DNA of 64,000 nucleotides, taken from positions 6,448,001-6,512,000 of the forward strand of contig NZ_CP130713.1 in assembly GCF_030553055.1 (NCBI RefSeq), read 5' to 3'. Positions 49,809 through 56,761 of this stretch are shown one piece after another. Origin of the DNA: Streptomyces sp. XD-27 (GTDB lineage: Bacteria > Actinomycetota > Actinomycetes > Streptomycetales > Streptomycetaceae). A model generated the notes under the pieces. The model did no database searches, was not told the DNA's origin, and saw nothing but the letters and a program-made list of their open reading frames with translations. The first letter of the stretch is position 1. Every line of letters begins with the position of its first letter. The position numbers and the translations under genes were made by a program.

Positions 49809-50660
49809 TCAGCCGCGTGCGGCGGCCGGTAGGACGACCCGGTGGTCGCCCGCGTACACGTTCATGGCGGAGCCGCGCAGGAAGCCGACCAGCGTCAGCC
49901 CGGTCTCGGCGGCCAGGTCCACCGCCAGCGAGGACGGGGCGGAGACCGCCGCCAGCACCGGGATCCCGGCCATGACCGCCTTCTGCGCCAGCTCGAACGA
50001 GGCCCGGCCGGAGACCAGCAGCACCGCGCCCGACAGCGGCAGCAGCCCCTGCTGCAACGCGCGTCCGACCAGCTTGTCGACCGCGTTGTGCCGCCCCACG
50101 TCCTCCCTCACGTCGAGGAGTTCGCCGTCCGGCGTGAACAGCGCGGCCGCGTGCAGCCCCCCGGTCCGGTCGAAGACCCGCTGCGCGGCGCGGAGCCGGT
50201 CCGGGAGCGCGGACAGCGTCGCGGGTGTGACCCGGACCGGCGCCCCCGCGTCGTCGCCCACCGGCCAGCGCGCCGTGGTCCGCACCGCGTCCAGACTCGC
50301 CTTGCCGCACAGCCCGCACGACGAGGTGGTGTAGACGTTCCGCTCCAGGGTGATGTCGGGGACGGGAACGCCGGGGGCCAGCCGCACGTCCACCACGTTG
50401 TACGTGTTGCGGCCCTCGTCCGTCGCACCCGCGCAGTACACGATGTTCGCCAGCTCGTCGGCCCGCCCGAGGACGCCCTCGCTGACCAGGAACCCGGCGG
50501 CCAGCGCGAAGTCGTCGCCGGGAGTGCGCATGGTGATCGCCAGCGGCCTGCCGTTGAGCCGGATCTCCAGGGGCTCCTCGGCGACCAGGGTGTCCGGGCG
50601 CGTGTCGACCGCGCCGTCCCGGACGCGGATGACGCGGCGCCGCTCGGTGACCCGTCCCAT
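49809..50660 (-). CDS. fdhD: Formate dehydrogenase accessory sulfurtransferase FdhD
   Basis: A 283-aa protein that passes sulfur to the molybdenum cofactor of formate dehydrogenase. The catalytic CxxC is in TTSSCGLCGKASLDAV near residue 110, and REDVGRHNAVDKLVG and LLVSGRASFELAQKA are family signatures. ATG 50660 is preceded by in-frame GTG 50672, an alternative start. No formate dehydrogenase is in the window. It is divergent from the aldehyde dehydrogenase gene. Confidence 0.95.
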   Translation of the reverse strand: MGRVTERRRVIRVRDGAVDTRPDTLVAEEPLEIRLNGRPLAITMRTPGDDFALAAGFLVSEGVLGRADELANIVYCAGATDEGRNTYNVVDVRLAPGVPVPDITLERNVYTTSSCGLCGKASLDAVRTTARWPVGDDAGAPVRVTPATLSALPDRLRAAQRVFDRTGGLHAAALFTPDGELLDVREDVGRHNAVDKLVGRALQQGLLPLSGAVLLVSGRASFELAQKAVMAGIPVLAAVSAPSSLAVDLAAETGLTLVGFLRGSAMNVYAGDHRVVLPAAARG

Positions 50661-50881
50661 ATCGATCAGCACCGGTCCTGTCTGCTCTGTCTGCGCGGAT
50701 GGTGGTTGGCCGGTCTCATTGTCCTGCATGGCGGGCGGACGTGATGTGAGCCATACGCGCACGGAAACCCCGGCCGACCCGACGCCGGTGCCACTACCTT
50801 CCCCGTACAAGCGCCACCTTCCCGCCTTGCCCGTGCAACGAGACCGGCAACGAGACCGTGCAACGAGAGCGGAGACAGCAG

Positions 50882-52426
50882 ATGGCAACCACCCTCACCC
50901 TCAAGCCCGGTACCGCCTGGGCCGACGCCTGGCAGCGCGCCCTCGCCGCCGCGCCCGAGGCGTTCCGCGACGACCGCGCGCTCAACCTGTGGGCCGGCGG
51001 CTGGCACGCCGACGGCCGCACCCTGCCGGCCACCAACCCGGTGGACGGCACCCCGATCGCCGGCCCGCCGCGCCTGGCCGCGGATGCCGCGTACGCCGCC
51101 GTACGCGCCTCCCTCGACCAGCACCGCGCGTGGCGGCACACCGCTCTCCCCGAGCGCAAGGCCCGGGTCGCCGCCGCGCTCGACGCCCTCACCGAGCACC
51201 GCGACCTCCTCGCCCTCCTCCTCGTCTGGGAGATCGGCAAGCCCTGGCGGCTGGCGCAGGCGGACGTGGACCGCGCCATCGACGGCGTCCGCTGGTACGT
51301 GGCGGAGATCGACCGCATGGTGGCGGGCCGGACCCCGCTGCCGGGCCCGGTCAGCAACATCGCGAGCTGGAACTACCCGATGAGCGTCCTGGTCCACGCG
51401 ATGCTGGTGCAGGCCCTGGCGGGCAACGCCGTGATCGCCAAGACGCCCACCGACGGCGGGGTCGCCTGCCTCACCGTCGCGGCCGCGCTCGCCACCCGCG
51501 AGGGGCTGCCCGTCACGCTGGTCAGCGGCAGTGGCGGCGAACTGTCCGAGGCCCTGGTCCGCGCGCCCGAGATCGGCTGCGTCTCCTTCGTCGGCGGCCG
51601 CGACACCGGCGCCCGGGTGGCCACGGCCGTCGCCGACCTCGGCAAGCGGCACATCCTCGAACAGGAGGGCCTGAACACCTGGGGCATCTGGCAGTACACC
51701 GACTGGACCACCCTGGCGGGGCGCATCCGCAAGACCTTCGACTACGGCAAGCAGCGCTGCACCGCGTATCCGAGGTTCGTCGTCCAGCGCTCCGCCTTCG
51801 ACGCCTTCCTGGCGGCGTACCTCCCGGCCGTGCGCTCCGTACAGGTCGGCCACCCCCTGGCCGTCGAGAACCCCACGGACCCCCTCCCCGAACTCGACTT
51901 CGGCCCCCTGATCAACGCCGCCAAGGCCAAGGAGCTGACCGACCAGGTGGCAGAGGCGATCGACAGGGGCGCCGTCCCCCTCCACCGGGGCGACCTGGCC
52001 ACCGCCCCCTTCCTCCCCGGCCAGGACACATCCGCATACGTCCCACCCGTGACGCTCCTCAACCCGCCCTCCACCTCGCCCCTGCACCACGCCGAACCGT
52101 TCGGCCCCGTGGACTCCATCGTGCTGGTCGACACCGAGGCGGAGCTGCTGTCCGCGATGAACGCCAGCAACGGCGCTCTGGTCGCCACCCTCTCCTGTGA
52201 CGACGAGGCCACATACCGCCGCCTGGCACCCCAGATCCGCGCCTTCAAGATCGGCCACGGCACCCCCCGCTCCCGCGGCGACCGCGAGGAGCTCTTCGGC
52301 GGCTTCGGCGCGTCCTGGCGCGGCGCCTTCGTCGGCGGAGACCTCCTGGTACGCGCCGTCACCCAGGGCCCGCCGGGGGAACGCCTGCCGGGCAACTTCC
52401 CCGACTACCACCTGATGCCCACCTGA
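50882..52426 (+). CDS. NAD(P)+-dependent aldehyde dehydrogenase family protein
   Basis: A 514-aa ALDH-superfamily enzyme. The catalytic cysteine is in YGKQRCTAYPRFV near residue 298, the general-base glutamate in HILEQEGLNTWG near 260 and the oxyanion asparagine in NIASWNYPMSV near 162. GGVACLTVAA and a glycine-rich SGSGGELSE follow the usual cofactor order. The GQxC motif is KQRC here. ATG 50882 follows AGCGGAGA. The physiological aldehyde is unknown. Confidence 0.9.
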   Translation: MATTLTLKPGTAWADAWQRALAAAPEAFRDDRALNLWAGGWHADGRTLPATNPVDGTPIAGPPRLAADAAYAAVRASLDQHRAWRHTALPERKARVAAALDALTEHRDLLALLLVWEIGKPWRLAQADVDRAIDGVRWYVAEIDRMVAGRTPLPGPVSNIASWNYPMSVLVHAMLVQALAGNAVIAKTPTDGGVACLTVAAALATREGLPVTLVSGSGGELSEALVRAPEIGCVSFVGGRDTGARVATAVADLGKRHILEQEGLNTWGIWQYTDWTTLAGRIRKTFDYGKQRCTAYPRFVVQRSAFDAFLAAYLPAVRSVQVGHPLAVENPTDPLPELDFGPLINAAKAKELTDQVAEAIDRGAVPLHRGDLATAPFLPGQDTSAYVPPVTLLNPPSTSPLHHAEPFGPVDSIVLVDTEAELLSAMNASNGALVATLSCDDEATYRRLAPQIRAFKIGHGTPRSRGDREELFGGFGASWRGAFVGGDLLVRAVTQGPPGERLPGNFPDYHLMPT

Positions 52427-52460
52427 GCACCGCCCCACCTGCCTGCCCACCCACCCACCC

Positions 52461-52507
52461 GCGGCCCGGCCCCCCGGGCCGCCTCCCCCATAAACCGCCC
52501 TTATGGG
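52461..52507 (+). terminator. Tandem hairpins after the aldehyde dehydrogenase
   Basis: GCGGCCCGG-CCCC-CCGGGCCGC (9-bp stem) is followed by CCCATAA and TTATGGG around a 7-nt loop. The pair insulates the aldehyde dehydrogenase gene from the tRNA. Confidence 0.65.
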
Positions 52508-52599
52508 CGCGAACCAGACGGATACGCAGGTGAAACGCGCTCCAAAACCTTGGTATCGTTACCCATGTCGCCGCGGGGAAGACCCGCGGAGCACACCTG

Positions 52600-52687
52600 G
52601 TCCGGGTGGCGGAATGGCAGACGCGCTAGCTTGAGGTGCTAGTGCCCTTTATCGGGCGTGGGGGTTCAAGTCCCCCCTCGGACACCA
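52600..52687 (+). tRNA. tRNA-Leu (anticodon GAG)
   Basis: The acceptor stem GTCCGGG pairs with CTCGGAC, followed by discriminator A and an encoded CCA. The anticodon arm CTAGC-TTGAGGT-GCTAG gives GAG, reading CUC/CUU. A long variable arm (TGCCC...GGGCG) and GGGGG-TTCAAGT-CCCCC T arm are present, as expected for a class II leucine tRNA. Its 3' end is the integration site of the downstream island. Confidence 0.97.
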
Positions 52688-52724
52688 CTGAGAAACCCCA
52701 GCTGAGCTGGGGTTTTTCTGTTTC
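52673..52724 (+). repeat. attL-type direct repeat (left copy)
   Basis: The 52 bp covering the last tRNA-Leu bases, its CCA end and the downstream terminator are repeated exactly at 58566-58617. This is the pattern left by site-specific integration at a tRNA gene. Confidence 0.9.
52693..52715 (+). terminator. tRNA-Leu terminator
   Basis: AAACCCCAGC-TGA-GCTGGGGTTT forms a 10-bp stem with a 3-nt loop, followed by TTC. It lies within the repeated attachment sequence, so a second copy occurs at 58586-58608. Confidence 0.85.
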
Positions 52725-52735
52725 TCCGGCTGTGG

Positions 52736-52757
52736 CGTGACCAACCACGTGACCAAC
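52736..52757 (+). repeat. Left-end CGTGACCAAC repeats (candidate recombinase arm sites)
   Basis: CGTGACCAAC occurs at 52736-52745 and again at 52748-52757, just inside the left attachment repeat. The same unit recurs near the right end (58417-58438). Confidence 0.5.
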
Positions 52758-52776
52758 AGCCGAGCGAATCTCCTGG

Positions 52777-52986
52777 TCAGACCAGGGATGACAGGCCGAT
52801 CCGGCTGGCGCCGGACGCGGCCAGCTTCTTCGCCCCTTCGGCGCGACGCCTGCCGTAGCGCGCCATGGTGTAGCCCGGCGAGTGGTGCCGGGCGTTGGCC
52901 GAGACCTCTACCGGGTTCTCGTGGGCGTCCAGATCGTTCGTGATCTTCGACGCCTGCCAGTCGTGCAGCCGGAAGTTCTCCGGCAA
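52777..52986 (-). pseudogene. Tyrosine recombinase (integrase) C-terminal remnant
   Basis: A 69-codon open fragment whose start RLHDWQASKITNDLDAH and later ARHHSPGYTMARYGRRR match the box II and tyrosine end of phage-type integrases. The conserved box II arginine appears to be Gln (HDWQ). Nothing upstream in the frame looks like the rest of an integrase. It lies just inside the left attachment repeat, where the integrase of a tRNA-targeting element normally sits. Confidence 0.7.
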
Positions 52987-52991
52987 GTGCA

Positions 52992-53093
52992 GACGGTTTC
53001 GCGCCGGGGCTGGACACTGCGGCCCGCAAGGGCAACGTCGGTGGACGCCCGTCCGTAATGGACGACGACCGCCACCTGGCAGAGAGCGCCTGA
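52992..53093 (+). pseudogene. Serine recombinase/resolvase C-terminal remnant
   Basis: The plus-strand frame reads LDTAARKGNVGGRPSVMDDD and ends at TGA 53091-53093. The A-R-(K/R)-G-x-x-GGRP motif is the hinge before the DNA-binding helix-turn-helix of resolvase/invertase proteins. Only about 30 codons survive and the HTH is missing. Confidence 0.6.
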
Positions 53094-53122
53094 GACAGGC
53101 GCACAGGGGCGTGCGACGTGCT

Positions 53123-53159
53123 CCGGGACCCTGGCTTACCGATCGAGTCAGGGTCCCGG
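53123..53159 (-). terminator. Terminator of the lasso-peptide operon
   Basis: CCGGGACCCTG and CAGGGTCCCGG form a perfect 11-bp stem around a 15-nt loop, immediately downstream of the acetyltransferase stop. It would end the minus-strand transcript. Confidence 0.65.
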
Positions 53160-53165
53160 GACGAG

Positions 53166-53720
53166 TCAGCTCCCGGACACCGGAGGGGCGGGAGCCTCCT
53201 CGGCAAGCGCGTCCATCAGGAGTTCATCACAGGGTCGACCACGCCAGTAACCGGACTGCCGCAGTCGGCCAGCGGGTTTGAACCCCGCCTTCTCGTACGC
53301 GGTGATCCCTGCCGCGTTCGGCTCCAGCACCTTCAGCCAGACCATCCGCAGCGCGGCGTACTCGAACGCCCACCGGAGCGTCAGGGCCGTCGCCTCCGTG
53401 GCCAGCCCTTTGCCCCGTGCTTCCGGCGCGAGCAGGATGACGTACTCGGCAGTCCGAACGGCTTGATCGATCTGGAGAGTCGTGATGCCGACCGGTGCGC
53501 GGTCATCAGTGGTGATCACCTCGAACTGCGGGAAGTCCCGGTTACGTCCTGCGGCTTCCCAACCGCCGGCACGGACCTCCCAAGACTGAGGGACCTGCGT
53601 ACCGAATCCGAGGATCGTGCTCGGGTCGTTCTCCCAACGGTGGTAGTCGGGCAGGTGATCGCGGTTGGTCATGGCCAGGCTGACTCGCTTGCCTGGAAGC
53701 AGGATGTGAGGGTCGGTCAT
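53166..53720 (-). CDS. GNAT acetyltransferase, probable lasso-peptide lysine acetylase
   Basis: A 184-aa RimJ/RimL-like N-acetyltransferase. The acetyl-CoA pyrophosphate loop is in VILLAPEARGKGLATEAT near residue 98, followed by LKVLEPNAAGITAYEKAGFKPAG. Its ATG overlaps the stop of the lasso peptidase gene by 4 bp (ATGA), so it belongs to the lasso operon. In the albusnodin system of Streptomyces albus, a clustered GNAT enzyme acetylates a lysine of the lasso peptide. The precursor here has a single core lysine, which is the natural target; Lys acetylation is therefore inferred. Confidence 0.88.
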   Translation of the reverse strand: MTDPHILLPGKRVSLAMTNRDHLPDYHRWENDPSTILGFGTQVPQSWEVRAGGWEAAGRNRDFPQFEVITTDDRAPVGITTLQIDQAVRTAEYVILLAPEARGKGLATEATALTLRWAFEYAALRMVWLKVLEPNAAGITAYEKAGFKPAGRLRQSGYWRGRPCDELLMDALAEEAPAPPVSGS

Positions 53721-54370
53721 CTATACCTCTTCGGCGTTGGCTCTGACCCATTGATGGGCGAGTAGTCACCAGTCTGAACGGGTTCTTCGACAGGCTGACC
53801 ATGACTGTCGCAGATCCACGCATGCATGCGTATCGGGTCTGTGGCGACGCCATGGCGCCAAGCTCCCCCGCGACCGCCTACTGCCAACAGCAAGGCGGCA
53901 GCCGCCGACTCCTCCAGACACGCGACGCGAGCGGGGAGAACACGCGCGGCCCATCTGACCGACCTCACCGCCAGACTCGCATGTTCGCGGGTCGGGGGCG
54001 GGAGGCTACGGCCCGCTTCTGCGAGACGTACCAGACGGCCGAACCGCGTTCGTTCTCTCCCGAGCTGACGCGCCGCGAGGGTGGTGACCAGAAGCGCCGT
54101 CGCAGCGACACGCCATGGCCACAGAGGCGCTGCGGGGGTATCCAAACGGGCGGACGACTCGCTGGTTCCCCATGAGATCTCGGAGGCGCGAACAGTCACC
54201 GGTGCCGGGGCTTCGCTGTGCTCCAGCGAATCGAGCCAGCGGCTCAGGGAGTCGCCGGTAAGGACCACCGTCGTGCCGGTCCGGTAGTTGACGACCACGC
54301 CCACCGATGCGGCGAGTGCGGTACGGGTGTACCGAGTAGGGACAGGTACCCTCACGGCCTCTTCTCCCAT
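53717..54370 (-). CDS. Lasso-peptide B protein: RRE-like N-terminus fused to transglutaminase-like leader peptidase
   Basis: A 217-aa protein. Residues about 10-55 (TRYTRTALAASVGVVVNYRTG, then a WLDSLEH helix) resemble a compact PqqD/RRE leader-binding module, normally the separate B1 protein in actinobacteria. The C-terminal part is the B2 cysteine peptidase: the nucleophile is in ARVACLEESAAAALLL, the histidine in DPIRMHAWICDSHGQPVEE. It removes the leader so the cyclase can close the ring. Starts ATG 54370 (19-bp overlap with the cyclase gene) and GTG 54355 (GTGA overlap) are both plausible. Confidence 0.85.
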   Translation of the reverse strand: MGEEAVRVPVPTRYTRTALAASVGVVVNYRTGTTVVLTGDSLSRWLDSLEHSEAPAPVTVRASEISWGTSESSARLDTPAAPLWPWRVAATALLVTTLAARQLGRERTRFGRLVRLAEAGRSLPPPTREHASLAVRSVRWAARVLPARVACLEESAAAALLLAVGGRGGAWRHGVATDPIRMHAWICDSHGQPVEEPVQTGDYSPINGSEPTPKRYR

Positions 54371-56049
54371 CGAACCCTCGCGGTTGCGGTGTCGGTAGTG
54401 CGAAGCCACAGTTCGGTGCCGAGAAGCGGTTCGATCAGCCCCCAGGGGATGTCGATACCGAGTGCTGCCCGGCGAAGAAGCGAGCGCAGGACCGCCGGGC
54501 GCACCAGGCCAAGGTCAGCCAGATGGCCAGCCGTGAGTTCCAGGACGCGGGTCTGGTTGGCGCGGAGCCCGTGGTGATGATCGACCGCGAACAGTCCCTT
54601 GGAGCCGCGCCGCAACACATCCTCGGGCAGGAGATCAGCGACCGCATCGCTCAGCAGCGGCTTGTACCGCTGGGCGGACCAGCGCTCCGACGAGGGAGCA
54701 GCCATCACGGCTTCCAACACCCGGGCATCCGTGAACGGGTTGTGCATCTCGATCCCGTACGCGGCAGCGAGCTGGTTCTCCGTCGCGGCAGTGCGGCCGA
54801 CGTAGCGGGATTCGTTCAGGAGGTGGCGATCGGCATAACCCAAGCGGTCCGCACTCGCGTCTGTCGAGACAACCGACTCGGCCAGCGTGGCCGCGTGATG
54901 GGTGAGCCAAGGCTTCGCTACGGAGACGTTGCCCAGCCGAGCGGGTGCCTTGCAGGCTGCGGCCACGACACGCCAGGGGCTCGAACGGTGAAGGCGGCCC
55001 CATGACTGGGCATCTCGGGCCAGACGTAGCAGTCGGCCAGAGCGCGCGAGATCCGCGAGGTGCACCGGAGGCGGCATGAACAGGGAATCGCCCCCATCGC
55101 CGGTCAGGTGCACGGACACGCCCTCAGCGGTCAACAGGGCGAACTGCGAATAGAGCTGGGCGATCGTCACAGCGGATGGTGCTGGCTCATCCGTGAGTAC
55201 CAGGGCATCCAGGTCTGTGAACGGCAGATGCTCCCGCCCCAAGGCCATGAAGACGTGCCTTATGGACGGGAAGGCATGTGCCACGATGCGTGCGTGGTCC
55301 GCGTCTCCGCCCGACTCCCGGCCCTTGGGGTGGAACGTCACTCCCAGTACCGGGCCGCACTGTGCGGCGTGCGCCGCGAGGGTGCTTGAGTCCAGGCCAC
55401 CGGACAGATCTGACGAGACCTCCCGCCCGTTCACGCGGATGAGGACGCTGTCCGCCAGGTCGCTGCGGAGCCTGTACACCGCCTCGGACCAGGTGGAGGA
55501 GACCGGCCTCCAGTAGGGCGCCGAGAAGGGCGCTCCGTCTCGTGGAACCGTCCACCGATGCCCTGGGGGTACCTGCTCAATACCGGTCCAGGCCGACAGC
55601 CCCGGCGTCCACGCGGTTGGGTCCGCAAGGTGAGCCGCCAGCCAAGCGGTGTCCGGCCGACTCCCCAGCAGGGACGCAAGCGCCAGTGAGCTGGAGGCCC
55701 ACACGTGTGTGCCATCGATCTCGGCCACGTAGAGAGGGCATGAGCCCGCCGGATCGGCCCACAGGGTGAGCGAGTCTCCACGATCGTCCAAGGCGAGCGC
55801 GTAGGAGCCAGACCAGGCGGTCGCCGCCGCGTCGAACTCCCGCAGGTCTGTACAGCGAACCAGCCGGGCCAGCTCCGTATCCATCGCTCCGCATGGACCG
55901 AACACCGCCAGCCGTCGCCCGCCTTCGCACTCCGCCAGGCGCACCGTTGTTTCAACGGACCAGACCTCCGGCTCCCGCCACAGGGCCCGCGCGCCCATAG
56001 GCATCGGGGGCGTGCCAGACGAGGCGAGAGCCCCACCGAACCAACGCAT
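54352..56049 (-). CDS. Lasso-peptide cyclase (asparagine synthetase-like, C protein)
   Basis: A 565-aa ATP-dependent macrolactam synthetase. The N-terminal half is a degenerate amidotransferase domain without the catalytic Cys2 (it begins MRWFGG). The C-terminal half has the ATP-pyrophosphatase motif SSDLSGGLDSSTLAAH at residues 213-228 and TGDGGDSLF further on. It adenylates the Glu side chain of the core and joins it to the new N-terminal glycine. ATG 56049 follows a strong GAGGAGGTGA site. It lies 67 bp downstream of the precursor gene. Confidence 0.92.
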   Translation of the reverse strand: MRWFGGALASSGTPPMPMGARALWREPEVWSVETTVRLAECEGGRRLAVFGPCGAMDTELARLVRCTDLREFDAAATAWSGSYALALDDRGDSLTLWADPAGSCPLYVAEIDGTHVWASSSLALASLLGSRPDTAWLAAHLADPTAWTPGLSAWTGIEQVPPGHRWTVPRDGAPFSAPYWRPVSSTWSEAVYRLRSDLADSVLIRVNGREVSSDLSGGLDSSTLAAHAAQCGPVLGVTFHPKGRESGGDADHARIVAHAFPSIRHVFMALGREHLPFTDLDALVLTDEPAPSAVTIAQLYSQFALLTAEGVSVHLTGDGGDSLFMPPPVHLADLARSGRLLRLARDAQSWGRLHRSSPWRVVAAACKAPARLGNVSVAKPWLTHHAATLAESVVSTDASADRLGYADRHLLNESRYVGRTAATENQLAAAYGIEMHNPFTDARVLEAVMAAPSSERWSAQRYKPLLSDAVADLLPEDVLRRGSKGLFAVDHHHGLRANQTRVLELTAGHLADLGLVRPAVLRSLLRRAALGIDIPWGLIEPLLGTELWLRTTDTATARVRWEKRP

Positions 56050-56081
56050 GTAGTCACCTCCTCTGATCAGCTTGAAAGGGT

Positions 56082-56110
56082 GCGGCGGCACCTCAGAGAG
56101 ATGCCGCCGC
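56082..56110 (-). promoter_or_regulatory. Intercistronic hairpin between precursor and cyclase genes
   Basis: GCGGCGGCA and TGCCGCCGC form a perfect 9-bp stem with an 11-nt loop 7 bases after the precursor stop. Such structures in RiPP operons act as partial terminators or 3' stabilisers, giving more precursor than enzyme. No T-run follows. Confidence 0.6.
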
Positions 56111-56116
56111 CGGATG

Positions 56117-56245
56117 CTAGGCCCCGTAGGGCGAGCGCTTGTTCTCCACGCTGGTGTCGGTGTTGCCCTTCGTCAGGAGCGTCGCGTCCTCCAGGCTCAC
56201 GACCTCCTCAACCGGCTCGGTGTCGAGCTGAGAGCGGTCCTCCAT
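56117..56245 (-). CDS. Lasso-peptide precursor (core GNTDTSVENKRSPYGA)
   Basis: A 42-aa precursor. The leader of about 26 residues (begins MEDRSQLDTE, ends EDATLLTK) has threonine at position -2, required by lasso peptidases. The core starts with Gly1 and has Glu8 in the ring-forming position, giving an 8-residue macrolactam with the tail NKRSPYGA threaded. The only core lysine, Lys10 followed by Arg11, is the likely acetylation site. GGAGG lies 8 bases before ATG 56245. An alternative cut at another residue is unlikely, given Thr-Lys/Gly and ring size. Bulky Tyr14 or Lys10-Arg11 may serve as steric plugs. Confidence 0.9.
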   Translation of the reverse strand: MEDRSQLDTEPVEEVVSLEDATLLTKGNTDTSVENKRSPYGA

Positions 56246-56380
56246 GATGTTCACCTCCGTCCGAAGTCCGTAGGGCGTGGAGGGGTGACTCCCCCTGCAC
56301 GGTGGAACAACCTCCCGACGCGAGTGGCGCGGCTCAGGAGGCGGCTTAGGGGCGCGTCGTAGTGAGTCAGCGCGTCTGTC

Positions 56381-56605
56381 TCAGGCGGGCGTCTCGTGGT
56401 CCGGCATGGACCGATCGGCCAAGGACGAGGCGTGATCTCCAAGTCCGTCGTGCTGCGTTGCCGCGACGCCGAGGAGGAACAGAACGAGGATCTGGCCCAG
56501 CATCCAGGTACCGTTCAGGACCGATCCAAGGGCGTCGCGCCGTTCCTCGCGACGACGGCTGATGGCCTTGCTGGACCCAAGAGCCATGCCATTCTTCGCT
56601 GCCAT
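56381..56605 (-). CDS. Small single-span membrane protein of the lasso island
   Basis: A 74-aa protein with a basic N-terminus (SSKAISRRREERRDAL), one hydrophobic helix (TWMLGQILVLFLLGVAA) and an acidic, His-containing tail. GAAGGG precedes ATG 56605. It is upstream of the precursor in the same direction and divergent from the XRE-TPR regulator. No homologue is recognised. It could be immunity, export or sensor-related; the sequence alone does not decide. Confidence 0.6.
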   Translation of the reverse strand: MAAKNGMALGSSKAISRRREERRDALGSVLNGTWMLGQILVLFLLGVAATQHDGLGDHASSLADRSMPDHETPA

Positions 56606-56686
56606 GTCTGCACCCTTCCGCAGGTTCACGCCTGCTCCTGTTTGCGACAACTCCAAGGAAAGCGCTGAGAGTCCGAGCAGCCCACG

Positions 56687-56735
56687 GCATCAATGCGGCA
56701 GTCTTGATGCAGATCCGTGCACGGGAACACCGTGC
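56687..56735. promoter_or_regulatory. Dyads in the divergent promoter of regulator and lasso-side genes
   Basis: GCATCAA (56687-56693) and TTGATGC (56704-56710) form a perfect 7-bp inverted repeat with a 10-bp spacer. Next to it, GCACGG-GAACA-CCGTGC (56719-56735) is a second dyad, overlapping the palindrome CCGTGCACGG. They lie between the small membrane gene and the XRE-TPR regulator and are candidate operators for that regulator. Confidence 0.5.
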
Positions 56736-56761
56736 GGTCAGATCGCGGGAGAGGGGCTGCC

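Noticed and set aside
56246..56380. A second lasso precursor between the small membrane gene and the known precursor
   Set aside because: I read the minus strand in all frames and found no short ORF with a Thr-x-Gly cleavage site and a ring Glu/Asp.
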